Source: Azadirachta indica (lineage: Eukaryota > Streptophyta > Magnoliopsida > Sapindales > Meliaceae). Taken from it: DNA of 64,000 bases. The notes below the pieces were generated by a model that did not search any database, was not told the DNA's origin, and saw only the letters and a list, made by a program, of their open reading frames with translations. Numbering within the stretch: position 1 is the first letter of the stretch; each line of letters begins with the position of its first letter. This document shows positions 35,287 to 45,197 of the stretch, piece by piece. The position numbers and the translations under genes are program-made. The stretch is from positions 18,831,274 through 18,895,273 of the forward strand of contig CM040444.1 of NCBI GenBank assembly GCA_022749755.1. The letters are read 5' to 3'.

Positions 35287-36039
35287 TGACACGAGAGTGT
35301 CCAAGCATCAAGAGCAAAGCGTCAATAAGTTCAAGATGATTACCCTAATTTACTAAGTTGTGATGACACTATTGGAGGGGTAAATTCAGAATTTTAATCG
35401 TATTCATTGAAGTAATATTTCAGAAAGGGCTTGGTACCATTGGAAAGTTAAAGAAGTAAACTTTCTAGAGAATTTTATGGTTTAGCATTTAGAGTTCTCT
35501 GAAAAAAGTTATGACAACTTCTTCACAACATATTCATTTTGAAGGTAGAATCTAAATGCACAGATTTTAAAAATTTTTTTACCTTAAATTCAATGTATTT
35601 TATTTAATTTCTAAATAATAGAAGGATTTGGTGAGCTGTAATTTGAAGTCTTAGTTATTTGCTTTATTTTCAAAGAATCTTAAATATTTGTATTAGTTTA
35701 TCAATGTTAGATAGTGGTTGTTGGCTTAACCATTGAAATTTTTATTGGTTATTGGCCTAACTTTTGACATTTTTTTCTTTGTAAAAACCTATATAAAGGC
35801 TTCAAGTTTGTACTATTGAAATCAAGTGGTTTTGAAGTTTAGTTTAATAAAATTCTTATATTTTATACTTTGTATCTCTTGGAGAATTTTTCATAGAGCG
35901 ATGAGTGTTTCTTTGAAACTCTACAACCTTTAATAACAATTTGAGGGTAGTGTTTTTTTATATCTCTTTGTTGTTAATATTAAAAATAAAGCCTAGTAAC
36001 CTATTTTCTTTAGCAAACGTTAATTTTCCTAAACCTTCA
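35287..36039 (+). mobile_element. Gypsy LTR B, plus copy
   Basis: 753 bp, starting TGACACGAGAGTGTCC directly after the purine tract and ending ...AAACCTTCA. It has TATA-like CCTATATAAAGGC (about 35789) and is followed by a primer-binding-site-like GCGGTATCAG (36044-36053). Together with 34325-35093 it forms a head-to-head (diverging) LTR pair with 193 bp between. Confidence 0.8.
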
Positions 36040-36181
36040 TTTTGCGGTATCAGTTTGGCCACAATATCTTTTTTTTTTTTTGCATTTTTTTTTCAAAATT
36101 GTAATTGAAAGAAGTAAAGGGGCAATAAAAATGTAAAAGGATAACTTAAACTTACCTTGGAACCAAAGCTTTAATACTAAA

Positions 36182-37014
36182 TGATATGAACCTCGCCAAT
36201 AATGTAACGAAATCTAACACCAAATTTAGTAATAAACCCCAAGATTTCTCCAAAACGCAAGTTTAACAAATTTTGACCTGATACCTATCTAGATAAAAAC
36301 CATAATTACGATTGTTCAAACGCTACATCAAGAATACTTAAGAAAATACTTAATAATTTTAGTGATAAGTTTAGTTGTTTTAAACGCTACAAGAAATTAA
36401 ACTTGATGAGTTTAAGAAGAAGAATTTGTAAGAAACAACTCAACACTCAAATTACTTATTTCATTTAAAAAATGAAAGCCTTTTTATAGACAAATACAAA
36501 GGGAAAATATTAAAAGTTAGGCCAATAATCGTACCTAACAATTTAACAAATTAAATACAAATTTTTTTTTTTTAAAACTACAAATTTCAAACATAAAAAT
36601 GTAAGCAATGACGTCATATGTATATGATATAAGCAATGACGTCGTACCTATTTTAATGTAAGTAATGACATCATACGTGTATGATATAAGTGATTACATC
36701 ATTTTAACCTTTTTAAAAATTACACAAATGGATTATAATTTTTAGATATTTTTATATTAGTCTTATTGAACTCCGATTACTTGAATGATGTTCGCCAAGC
36801 CTGATTATTCACATCATGTTTCATAAATTGCATTTGAATCCCATATTTTTTAAATTAGTCATTTAATGTAATTTACAATGCCTTTACTCTATCTCTTGTA
36901 ATCGGTCCACTCGGCATGCTTAACGAATCATATAAATGCTACAATTGAATATCTCTAGTCTTATATGTGAGTTTCTTTTCTTATTTGCATGGTTGTGCAA
37001 TTTCGTTTGCATCA
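36182..37014 (-). mobile_element. Gypsy LTR A3 (minus strand)
   Basis: 833 bp, homologous along its length to A1 and A2, with ends TGATGCAAAC (37014, minus strand) and GGTTCATATCA (36182). The minus-strand primer-binding site has decayed (TTTAGTATTAAAGC, 36181-36168). A leader of about 110 bp follows toward 36060. Confidence 0.83.
36595..36710. promoter_or_regulatory. TGACG-repeat (as-1/CRE-like) cluster in the LTR A U3 region
   Basis: Three tandem units of about 30-40 bp, each with an AATGACGTCAT-type core: TGACGTCA at 36609, TGACGTCG at 36637 and TGACATCA at 36666, separated by TATGATATAAGC-like spacers. The same cluster is present in A1 (30575-30675) and A2 (31857-31955). TGACG pairs are known binding sites of plant TGA-class bZIP factors, upstream of the LTR TATA box. 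The regulatory role is inferred from motif identity only. Confidence 0.5.
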
Positions 37015-37033
37015 TTTAAGCTCTAATAGTAAA

Positions 37034-37309
37034 TGATATGAATCTCGCCAATAAACGTGACGAAACCAACACCAAATGTAGTAACGAACCCCAAGATTTC
37101 CCTAAAACGCAAATCTATTGAGCTTTAACCAGATACCTTTCTAGATATGAACCAAGATTATGATTGCCCAAACACCACACTAAGAATCCTTAAGAAACAC
37201 TTAAAAATATAGGTAATAAGTTTGGTTGTTTTAAACGTCACAAGAAATTAAATTTGAAGAGTTTAAGAACAAGAACTTGTAAGAAATAACTTAACGCTTA
37301 AATTGCTTG
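37034..37309 (-). mobile_element. truncated Gypsy LTR A4 fused to gag
   Basis: Only the last 276 bp of LTR A (R-U5 side) is present, followed on the minus strand by a primer-binding-site-like sequence (37033-37018) that directly abuts the start of LTR A3. On its other side it is joined to gag sequence at TTGCTTG|CTTCTC (about 37309). The same junction, at the same breakpoints, is seen at A5. Confidence 0.75.
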
Positions 37310-38185
37310 CTTCTCTCCTAGCCATGTTTCTTCGCTTTATTTGTTGTTCAACTTTGATGGCTTGGTGTACCATATCTGTTAACTCCACATAATGTTACAT
37401 CTCCACCACGTCTACGATCTCACGATTTAAACCATGTACGAACCTAGCCAGGGTAGCTTCTCTATCCTTCTCTACATTTGCTCGAATCATAATACGCTCT
37501 ATCTCTTTGTAGTATTCATCTATGCTTTTGGATCCTTGAGTTAGACGTTACAATTTGTTGAATAACTTCCGATGGTAGTAGCTTGGAATGAAACGTCTTC
37601 TCATTATTGTGTTCATCTCATCCCACATCTCAACAGGACGTTCTTGATTTCTTCTCCTATCTTTCAACAATTGATCCCATCAAATAACAGCATAATTAGT
37701 AAATTCAATTGCTGCAAGTTTTACTTTTTTGATTTCGGAGTAGTTGTGATAATTGAAAACTATTTCTATTCTTTTGTCTCGAAGTAAATAAGCTTCAAGA
37801 TCGTTTCTACTTCGGAATGGTGGAATTTTCGGCTTAATGCTTCCTAAATCATCATCCAACTTAGGTTTACCAAACCTAACTTCTATATTCCAATAACCAC
37901 GCAAACTCCTACCTCGATTCATTGGTGATTCATCTAACTCCTCATCATCCTCAACATTATCTCATTGTATCCTTAGTTGCACTTGCCTAGGTGGTTGTCT
38001 AATGGAGGAGCTTTGATGTTGCCCTCTTGATATCTCCTCTTCCAACCAATGCATGCTTTTATGGATTGGTCTAACTTAGCCCTTATCATCTGTATCATCT
38101 CCCTCAATAACGCTTGCAATTGTAAGTTCAGAGTGGTTGGTTGTTATACCTTCGAGGTTGAGTTTTCTTCTTGATTATGAGACAT
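37310..38185 (-). pseudogene. Ty3/Gypsy gag remnant (minus strand)
   Basis: Starts MSHNQEEN at 38185 and continues through a damaged N-terminus into RSLRGYWN ... IKPKIPPFRSRNDLEAYLLR (37680-37922), KKVKLAAIEFTNYAVI and the EEMK...LFNKLQRLTQGS region, ending in the ARR stretch near 37310. Frameshifts and stops are present. Protease and pol are absent because gag runs directly into truncated LTR A4. Confidence 0.83.
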
Positions 38186-38730
38186 TTAAAATTTGTAACC
38201 TCACAAGCACTCCCTCACATGTTTTCATTCAATAAAGGTTCACTCACTTTCGTGTTTGAGCACTCAAATGTTCTCACACTCACACACTCTTAATCAAAAT
38301 TTAAGTGTCAATTTAAGATAAAAAGCAATCAAAACAAATTACAAGATTCAATAAGCAATTCTTTAAAAATTGATGCAAGCAATGACAATATTGAATCAAG
38401 AGTACTGAATATTAGGTCACTATTACAAGAAATTATGAATATAATGAATAACAACAATTCTCTTGTTTTTTCTTTCCTTTTTTTTTTATTTTCTATTTCT
38501 CTTTTTTCTTACTTTATTTTTTTTTATAGGAACTAGAAATGAAAATATGAACTCATAATAAATTAAAGGAAGTACAACAAAAAATTCGAATTTAGACCAG
38601 TTAAGGAAGAATTTGGCCATAATATTTTTTTTCATATTTTTTTTAGAATTCTAATTGAAAAGGTAAAGGAATGATAAAGATGTAAGAGGATAACTTAAGC
38701 TTGCCTTGAAAGCAAAGCTCTGATATCAAA
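38186..38730 (-). other. Gypsy leader and primer-binding site
   Basis: Untranslated leader of the minus-strand gag unit. The primer-binding site TTTGATATCAGAGC is at 38730-38717 on the minus strand. T-rich tracts lie at 38460-38525. No coding sequence. Confidence 0.7.
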
Positions 38731-39002
38731 TGATACGAACCTCGCCAATAACGTGATGAAACCCAACACCAAATATTGTAACGAACTTTAAAATTTTTCT
38801 AAAACACAAGTTTATTGAGTCATGATCCAATACCTATTTAGGTATGAATCAAGATTACGATTGCTTAAACGTTACACCAAAAATCCTTAAAAAACACTTA
38901 AGAATTTAGGTGAGAAGTTTAGTTGTTTTGAATGCCACGTGAAATTAAACTTGAAGAGTTCAAGAACAAGAACTTGTAAGAAATAACTTAACACTTACAT
39001 TA
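38731..39002 (-). mobile_element. truncated Gypsy LTR A5, interrupted by Copia
   Basis: The R-U5 part of LTR A (272 bp), collinear with A4. It is cut by the Copia element at 39008-43934; beyond the Copia, the same LTR-gag junction resumes (CTTGC|TCCTTTCCTAGCC), as in A4. The homologous uninterrupted junction at 37309 serves as a paralogous empty site. Confidence 0.78.
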
Positions 39003-39007
39003 CTTGC

Positions 39008-40098
39008 TGAAATAATAATAAGCAACCCAAGAGGGGGGGTGAATTGAGTTTCTAATGAAATCTTCAATAAAATTCCCAAACAATCAACTCAAACAATTCA
39101 AACACAAGTAAAGGAGTTTAAAGTATAGAGAAGTAAACACACAAATATATAGTAGTTTGGCAACAACCCAACTACATCCACTTCTTCAAGATTCACTTGA
39201 AGTATTTACTATCACTAAGCCTTGATTTCATAAGATTTTATAATTTTACAATCTAGTGTTCAATATTCTACAACCCTAATAAGGTTTGGCTCATCCCAAA
39301 CACTCACAATCTCTTAACTTAGTGAAAGACCCTCCTCTTTCACTTTCTTACAACAAAAATAGAAATATAATTGAAATGTATACTTATAAGATTGATCTCC
39401 TCAATTGAAGATGATGAAAATGAAAGCTCTTGGAGATCCTATCATGTATATGATGATTTGTAGCTCAAGATGATGTTGCTTGATGTTGTTATAACATATG
39501 TAACTCTAAAATGATTTTGTAAAACTTTTAAAAAGAATTTGAAGTCCTTAATTTAAAGTAGTTTAGAAAATTAGCTGTTACTAACTGTTAGGGACCTAAA
39601 AATTCAAAATTTCATGCAAGTCAGTTGACTAAAGGTGTCAGTTCGGTCGACCAGGAAGGTGGCAGAAAGTAGTGCTTAAAAACCAAGAAGTCAGTTGACC
39701 GATTTGCAAGGTTTGGTTGACCGACTAGTTCGTTTCGATTGATCAACTGGTTTGGTTAGGTCAACCGACCCAAAAATCTTATATTCTGCTATTGACTCGG
39801 TCGACCGAACGGGTTTTGTTAGACCAAATTTTTTTGAACCGGTTTTCTGGCAGTTTTGAAAACATTACATTTTAGTCCACTTAGAGGGTTTGAAAAATTT
39901 GCACTTTGGTCCAAATTTAAAGTTTTGAACTTTTGAGAATTAGTTGAACCGAAGATATTAAAAATTTAAATTTTAATTTAATAAAAGAAATTTAGAAGGA
40001 ATCTTGAGCTTTACAAAATCAACATACACAATTACATACAAGTTTATATTTATGAAAATACAAAAAGTTAACGCACTTGTATCTTGAGACTTCAATAT
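39008..40098 (-). repeat. 3' LTR of nested Copia (5'-truncated)
   Basis: Collinear with 42859-43841. It contains interspersed GGTTGACCGA/TCGGTCGACC-type motifs (39620-39830) and CCAAGAGGGGGGG near the outer end. The inner end is lost by the deletion that fused it to integrase. Confidence 0.88.
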
Positions 40099-40099
40099 T

Positions 40100-40829
40100 A
40101 GATAGCTAATATTGGATTTTCTATTTTTTCAAAGCTTATAAGGGGTTTTGTTAAGAGTGGGTTTAATTAACACCCGATTTAAAACATAGCACAAAGTGTT
40201 AGCGGCTTCAGCCTAAAAGTATTGAGGTAATGAATTTTCATACAACATGGTTCTAGCTATCTCCTGAATTGACCTATTCTTTCTTTCAACACACTATTTT
40301 GTTGAGGAGTTCTAGGAGTTGAAAATTGAAGTGCAATGCCATGTTCATTGCAAAACTTTTCAAAAATATGGTTTTCAAATTCACCACCCTGATCACTACG
40401 TATGCATACAATGTTCGTGTTTTTCTCATTTTGCACTCTTTTAACAAATTTGGCAAAAGCATGAATGGCCTCATCTTTTGTTACTAGAATTAAGACCCAA
40501 GTAAAGCTTGAAAAATCATCCACAATAACAAAGGTATAATGTTTATTACCAAGACTAGCGGTTCTCGATGGTTCAAATAAATCCATGTGGAGGAGCTTTA
40601 AAGGTTTTGAAGTCGAAATATGCATTTTTGATTTAAAGGAATTTTTAACTTGTTTTCCAAGTTGGCAAGCATCACAAATTTTGTCTTTCACAAAATCAAT
40701 TTTCGGAAGATCATTCATAAGATATTTTTTGACAATTTTTGAAATCAATTTCATACTCACATAACCTAACCATCTATGCCATAACCAGCTATTTTCATAC
40801 AATGCCGACAAATAATTATCACCATTCAA
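40100..40829 (-). pseudogene. Copia integrase, C-terminally truncated
   Basis: The zinc-binding part is WLWHRWLGYVSMKLI ... ICDACQLGKQ; the second histidine of the HHCC motif is Y here. The catalytic core follows, with LLHMDLFEPS, IRSDQGGEFEN and a decayed third acidic region (NSVLKERIG, usually NGVVERKN). An in-frame stop lies after IGQFRR (40257); homology continues (ARTMLYENSLPQYF ... VLNRVLIKPTLNKTPY) to 40100, where the LTR begins. Confidence 0.88.
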
Positions 40830-40841
40830 AATGCAATCAAC

Positions 40842-41174
40842 TTAAATTGTATATACATTTTCACATCTAATGCCAGCAAACACAATACTCTTATCACATA
40901 AACTTCTAATTAAGCAAGATGTGGGCTCAAAAATAACTTTGTACCCTTTGTCACACAATTGACTCATACTACGAAGATTATGCTTTATATTATCAACTAA
41001 TAAAACATTTTCAATGAAAATGGTACCTTTACCACCTACATTGCCGGAGCCAATGATTTTCTCTTTAGCGTTGTCCCAAAATGTGACAAGTCCTCCATCT
41101 TTCTTCTTAGTAAAGTTTGAAGAAAGAGAGATATCGCCGGTCATGTGCCTTGAACTACCACTATCGAGAAACAA
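40842..41174 (-). pseudogene. Copia aspartic protease region
   Basis: FLDSGSSRHMTGD is the protease active site (family DSGCSRHMTGD, cysteine replaced by serine), followed by GSGNVGGKGTI, a NLRSMSQLCDKGYKVIFE segment and the lead-in to integrase. Continuous for 110 residues. Confidence 0.88.
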
Positions 41175-41204
41175 CTTTTTGCTCCTTGGTACCTATAGGA
41201 AGAA

Positions 41205-42802
41205 TTAATTTGAGGTTTTAGGTACCCAACTTTTCTTGGGTCCTTGGGTGTTAGCATTGGTTCCTTTTGGAACCCATTTCAAGTTATAACTTAACTTATT
41301 CATCTTGATTGAACATCTATTATCTAAATGCTCATAAATATTACAATATGTGCATGTGGCATTTATTTCAATTTTAGGAGAAGGTTTCACAAAATAATTT
41401 TTGTAAAGCTTTTGCTTAGAGTGAGGCTTGTAGCCAATGCCACACTTATCAAACGCACATTTTTGGGAGCCAAGAAGTAGTTCTAAATTCTTTTGACCTC
41501 TAGTAAATTTTAAAAGAGTTTCGTTTTGGTCCAAAACTTGTGTCTTGAGCTTTTCAATTTCTTTCAAGTACATTTCCTTCTTTTTTTCAAAAATAGCATT
41601 TATTTCTTTCAAAGAAGTGATCTCCTTAGATAAAATGTTTATTTTCTTTTTAAGATTTTGGTTCTTAGAGATCACTTTTCAAATTTTTCATGTAATTCTT
41701 CAAAAGTATCTAATAATTCATCATATGAATGAGTAGGTCCGAAATCATATATCTCTTCATTGCCAAGAGCCATGAAACACATGTCGGCAACTTCAATTGA
41801 GGAATCATCAATGGATAAGCTTTCTTCATCATCATCCCATGTTGCCACCACCACTGCTTTTTTCTTCCCTTTCTTGAATTCGAGGAGTGGGTAGTCTGCT
41901 TTCACATGCCTAGGTTTGTTGCATTCGTAACAAATAAGTTGATTTCTCTTACTCCTCTCACCCTTTTGATGCTCTCTTACAAGCTCTTTGAAAGGCCTTC
42001 TTCTAAGATTCTTCTTATTTCTTAGGAAGCTTTTGAACTTTTTTGCCATGAAAGCAATCATCTCTTCATTGTCATCTTCTTCTTCATCATCACTTTGAAT
42101 TTTTGATGACTTAAAAGCAATGTTTTTCTTCTTCTTGTCTTTATCCACTCAATCATCTAAAATTTTGTCTTCATAATCCACGAGTGAACCAATGAGATCA
42201 TCAATAGAAAGTGTGTTGAGATTTTTAACTTCTTCTGTGGCTGTCATCTTTGCCCTCCACTCCTTAGGCAAAGATCTTAAAATTTTTTTGACTTGCTCAT
42301 TATTAGAGTAAGTTTTGCCGAAAGCCTTGAGGGAATTCACAATGTCTATAAACCTAGTATACATAGTATGGATGGATTTATATAACTCTATCTTAAACAG
42401 CTTATATTACCTAGTGAGTTTACTAATTTTTGATTCCTTCACTTGGCTTATACCCTCATACACTACCTCTAAGGCATGTCAAATTTCATAGACTGTCTCA
42501 CATCCAGAAATTCTATAGAACTCTTTCTATCTATTCCATAATATAAGGTGTTTATAGCTTTTGCATTTAAAGTAGCATTTCTCTTGTCAATTTCATCGCA
42601 TTCCCGACTAGGCTTAGGAACCTTCTCCTTTTTCATTTTTCTTCATGGGAATCCTAGGTCCTTCACTAACTATTTGCCACAATTCATGGTCACTTGCTTG
42701 CAAATAAATTCTCATTCTAGCCTTCAAATAAGGATAGTCATTTCCATCAAAAAATGGAGGCCTAGAAGTTGATTGACCTTCTACATGTCCTAGGGTTGCC
42801 AT
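41205..42802 (-). pseudogene. Copia gag
   Basis: Begins MATLGHVEGQSTSRPPFFDG at 42802 and continues after a damaged stretch with the gag helical region (VKKILRSLPKEWRAKMTA, 42149-42364), an acidic/lysine-rich segment and a zinc knuckle CYECNKPRHVKADYP, in which the last cysteine has become tyrosine (41672-42148). A coiled-coil segment (KKKINILSKEITSLKEINA) follows. Four open segments are separated by stops and frame changes. Confidence 0.87.
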
Positions 42803-42858
42803 TTGATCTACTCTAAGATGATTAATCTTTCATAAGAGAATCGAGCTTTGATACCAAT

Positions 42859-43934
42859 TAAAATGATAATAAGCACCCCAGAGGGAGGGTAAATTGAGTT
42901 TCTAATAAAATCTCTAATAAAATTCCCAAATAATCAACTTAAACAATCCTAACACAAGTAAAGGAGTTTAAAGTGTAGAGAAGTAAACACACAAATTTAT
43001 AGTGGTTTGACAACAAATACTCACAATCTCTTAACCTAGTGAAAGACCCTCCTCTTTCACTTTCTTACAATAAAAATAGAAATATAATTGAAATGTACAC
43101 TTATAAGATTGATCTCCTCAGTTGAAGATGATGAAAATGAAAGCTCTTGGAGATCCTAGTATGTACATGATGATTTGTAGTTCAAGATGATGTTGTTTGA
43201 TGTTGTTATAACATATGTAGGTCTAAAATGAATTTGCAAAACTTTTAAAAGGAGTTTGAAGTCCCTAATTTATAATAGTTTAGAAAACTAGCCGTTACTA
43301 TCCGTTAGGGACCCAAAAATTTAAATTTTCGTGCAAGTTGGTCAACTAAGGGTGTTAGTTCGGTCTACCAGAAAAGTGGCAGAAAGTAGTGTTTAAAAAT
43401 CAAGAAGTCAGTTGACTAATTTGCAGGGTTTGGCTGACCGACTAGTTCGGTTTGGTTGACTAATTGGTTCGATTCGGTTGACCAACCCAAAAACTTTACA
43501 TCTTGCCACTGGCTCGGTTGACTGACCGGTCTGGTTTGGTTGACCGAATCGGTCTGAACCGATTTTGTGGGACCAAATTTCTCTGAAACGATTTTCTGAC
43601 AGTTTTGAAAATATTGCATTTTAGTCCACTTAGAGGGTTTGAAAACTTTGCACTTTGGTCTAAATTTCAGGCTTTGAACTTTTGAAAATTAGTTAAATTA
43701 AAGATATTAAAAACTTAAATTTTAATGCAGTAAAAGAAATTTAGAAAGAATTTTGAGCTTCACAAAATCAACATACACAATTACATACAAGTCTATATTT
43801 ATGAAAATACACAAAATTACTACACTTGTATTTTGAGACTTCAATTTGAACTTGATTTCCTTTTCCTCTTCTCGGATTAGACAACGTATTTTGTAATCAT
43901 CAAAATCCCGATTTGTGTGACCTCAAGGTCAACA
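42859..43934 (-). repeat. 5' LTR of nested Copia
   Basis: 1,076 bp. On the minus strand it starts TGTTGACCTTGAGGTC at 43934 and ends next to the primer-binding site at 42857. It also carries the GGTTGACCGA-type motif cluster (43330-43570). Confidence 0.9.
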
Positions 43935-43939
43935 CTTGC

Positions 43940-44002
43940 TCCTTTCCTAGCCATGTTTCTTCACTTCAATTGTTTCTCAACTTCAATTGTTGCATCTCTA
44001 AG
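43940..44002 (-). pseudogene. Gypsy gag end fragment
   Basis: Minus-strand EVEKQLK..RNMAR, the gag end that was joined to LTR A5 before Copia insertion. At about 44003 the sequence switches to plus-strand gag-linker sequence (TATNSW...), which is the normal continuation of the protein but inverted. Confidence 0.65.
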
Positions 44003-45197
44003 CATGACTGCTACAAACTCATGGAGATCAACCCCTAAATGGGAGGAATATCCATTAACAAAGTTTAAGTTCAAAGCCTTTAAGGATGCCAAACAAGTTG
44101 TGCTGCAAAATCAAGATTACATTGAATCCACCTCTTTTAGAAATCGTAATATTAAGTGTTTTAAATTTTAAGGCTGGGGTTATATAGCTAGCCAATGCCC
44201 AAATAAAAGGGTAATGGTGATCAATGTTCAAGGAGAGATTGAGTTGGAAGAAGAAGAAGAAGAAGATGAAATAGAAGACATGCCACCTCTTGAAGACACC
44301 TACGAAGGGTAATATGCTGCTGAAGGAGATTTATTAGTGGCAAGATGAGCTCTTAGTGCACAGGTTAAGGAAGAAGAAAATGATCAGTGGGAGAATTTGT
44401 TTCATATTCGGTTTTTCATCAGCAATAAAGTTTGCGGCGTTAAAATTAATAGAGAAAGTTGCACCAACGTGGCCATAACCGAATTAGTGGAGAAATTGTC
44501 GTTACCTACCACGAAACATCAATGACTGTATCAGCTTCAATGGCTAAACAATTGTGGAGAAATCAAGGTAACAAAACAAGTGTTGGTGGCATTTTCTATT
44601 GGCAAGTATGAGGATGAGGTACTTTGCGAGGTGATACTTATGCACGCATGTCATATCTTATTGGGTAGGCCATAGCAGTACGATCGATGAGTCACTCATG
44701 ACGGTTTTACCAATAGATATTCTTTTACCATAAAAAAGCAACCTATATCACTTGTACCATTGACTCCAAAACAAGTTTTTGAAAACCAATTAAAGATGCA
44801 AAAAGCGAGTGAAAAGAGAAAAGAAAAAGAGAAAGGCAAAAATGTGAAAGAGAGTGAGAGGAAAAATGAGAGAGTTACAATATTGATGCGTGAGAAAGAG
44901 GTAAAATAAAATTTCATTGCAAAAAAAGTGAGATCAATAGAACTTTACTTTCATGACAGCCCCTTGTACTACTTATATACAAGGAGGCTTTTTTGTGTAC
45001 TAACGATCTTGCTGGATCTTTGCCGAGTAATGTTATGTTTCTTTTGCAGGAATTTAAGGATATCTTTCCTGAAGAAGTACCTCCTAATTTACCTTTAATT
45101 CAAGGAATTGAACATCGAATTAATTTTATACCAGATGCAACAATTCTGAACCGACCAGTTTATAGATGTAATCCCAAGGAAATAAAGAAGCTTCAAC
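44003..45197 (+). pseudogene. Ty3/Gypsy gag-linker, protease and RT start (plus strand)
   Basis: Plus-strand order: a linker with a decayed zinc knuckle (IKCFKF*GWGYIASQCPNKR, near 44150-44210), acidic spacer, protease (ELVEKLSLPTTKHQ ... HILLGRP*QYDR, 44465-44715), basic spacer (KASEKRKEKEKGKNVKESER) and the pre-RT region (FLLQEFKDIFPEEVPP ... RGIEHRINFIPDATILNRP, 44993-45195). In-frame stops are present. It ends at about 45197, where it meets minus-strand RNase H. Confidence 0.85.

Larger units (their letters stand above)
39008..43934 (-). mobile_element. nested Ty1/Copia retrotransposon with 5-bp TSD, internally deleted
   Basis: Complete outline of a minus-strand element: target duplication CTTGC (39003-39007 and 43935-43939), outer ends TGAAATAATA (39008) and TCAACA (43934), LTRs 42859-43934 and 39008-40098, and a primer-binding site TTGGTATCAAAGC (42857-42845). 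The internal order is gag, zinc knuckle, protease, integrase. The integrase is cut at about 40099 and fused straight to the 3' LTR, so reverse transcriptase, RNase H, polypurine tract and the first ~93 bp of that LTR are gone. It cannot move on its own. The right LTR also lacks about 130 bp present in the left. Confidence 0.92.

Noticed and set aside
44696..44917. Minus-strand frame rich in Ser/Phe/Leu
   Set aside because: Antisense of the lysine/glutamate-rich Gypsy spacer; low-complexity shadow.
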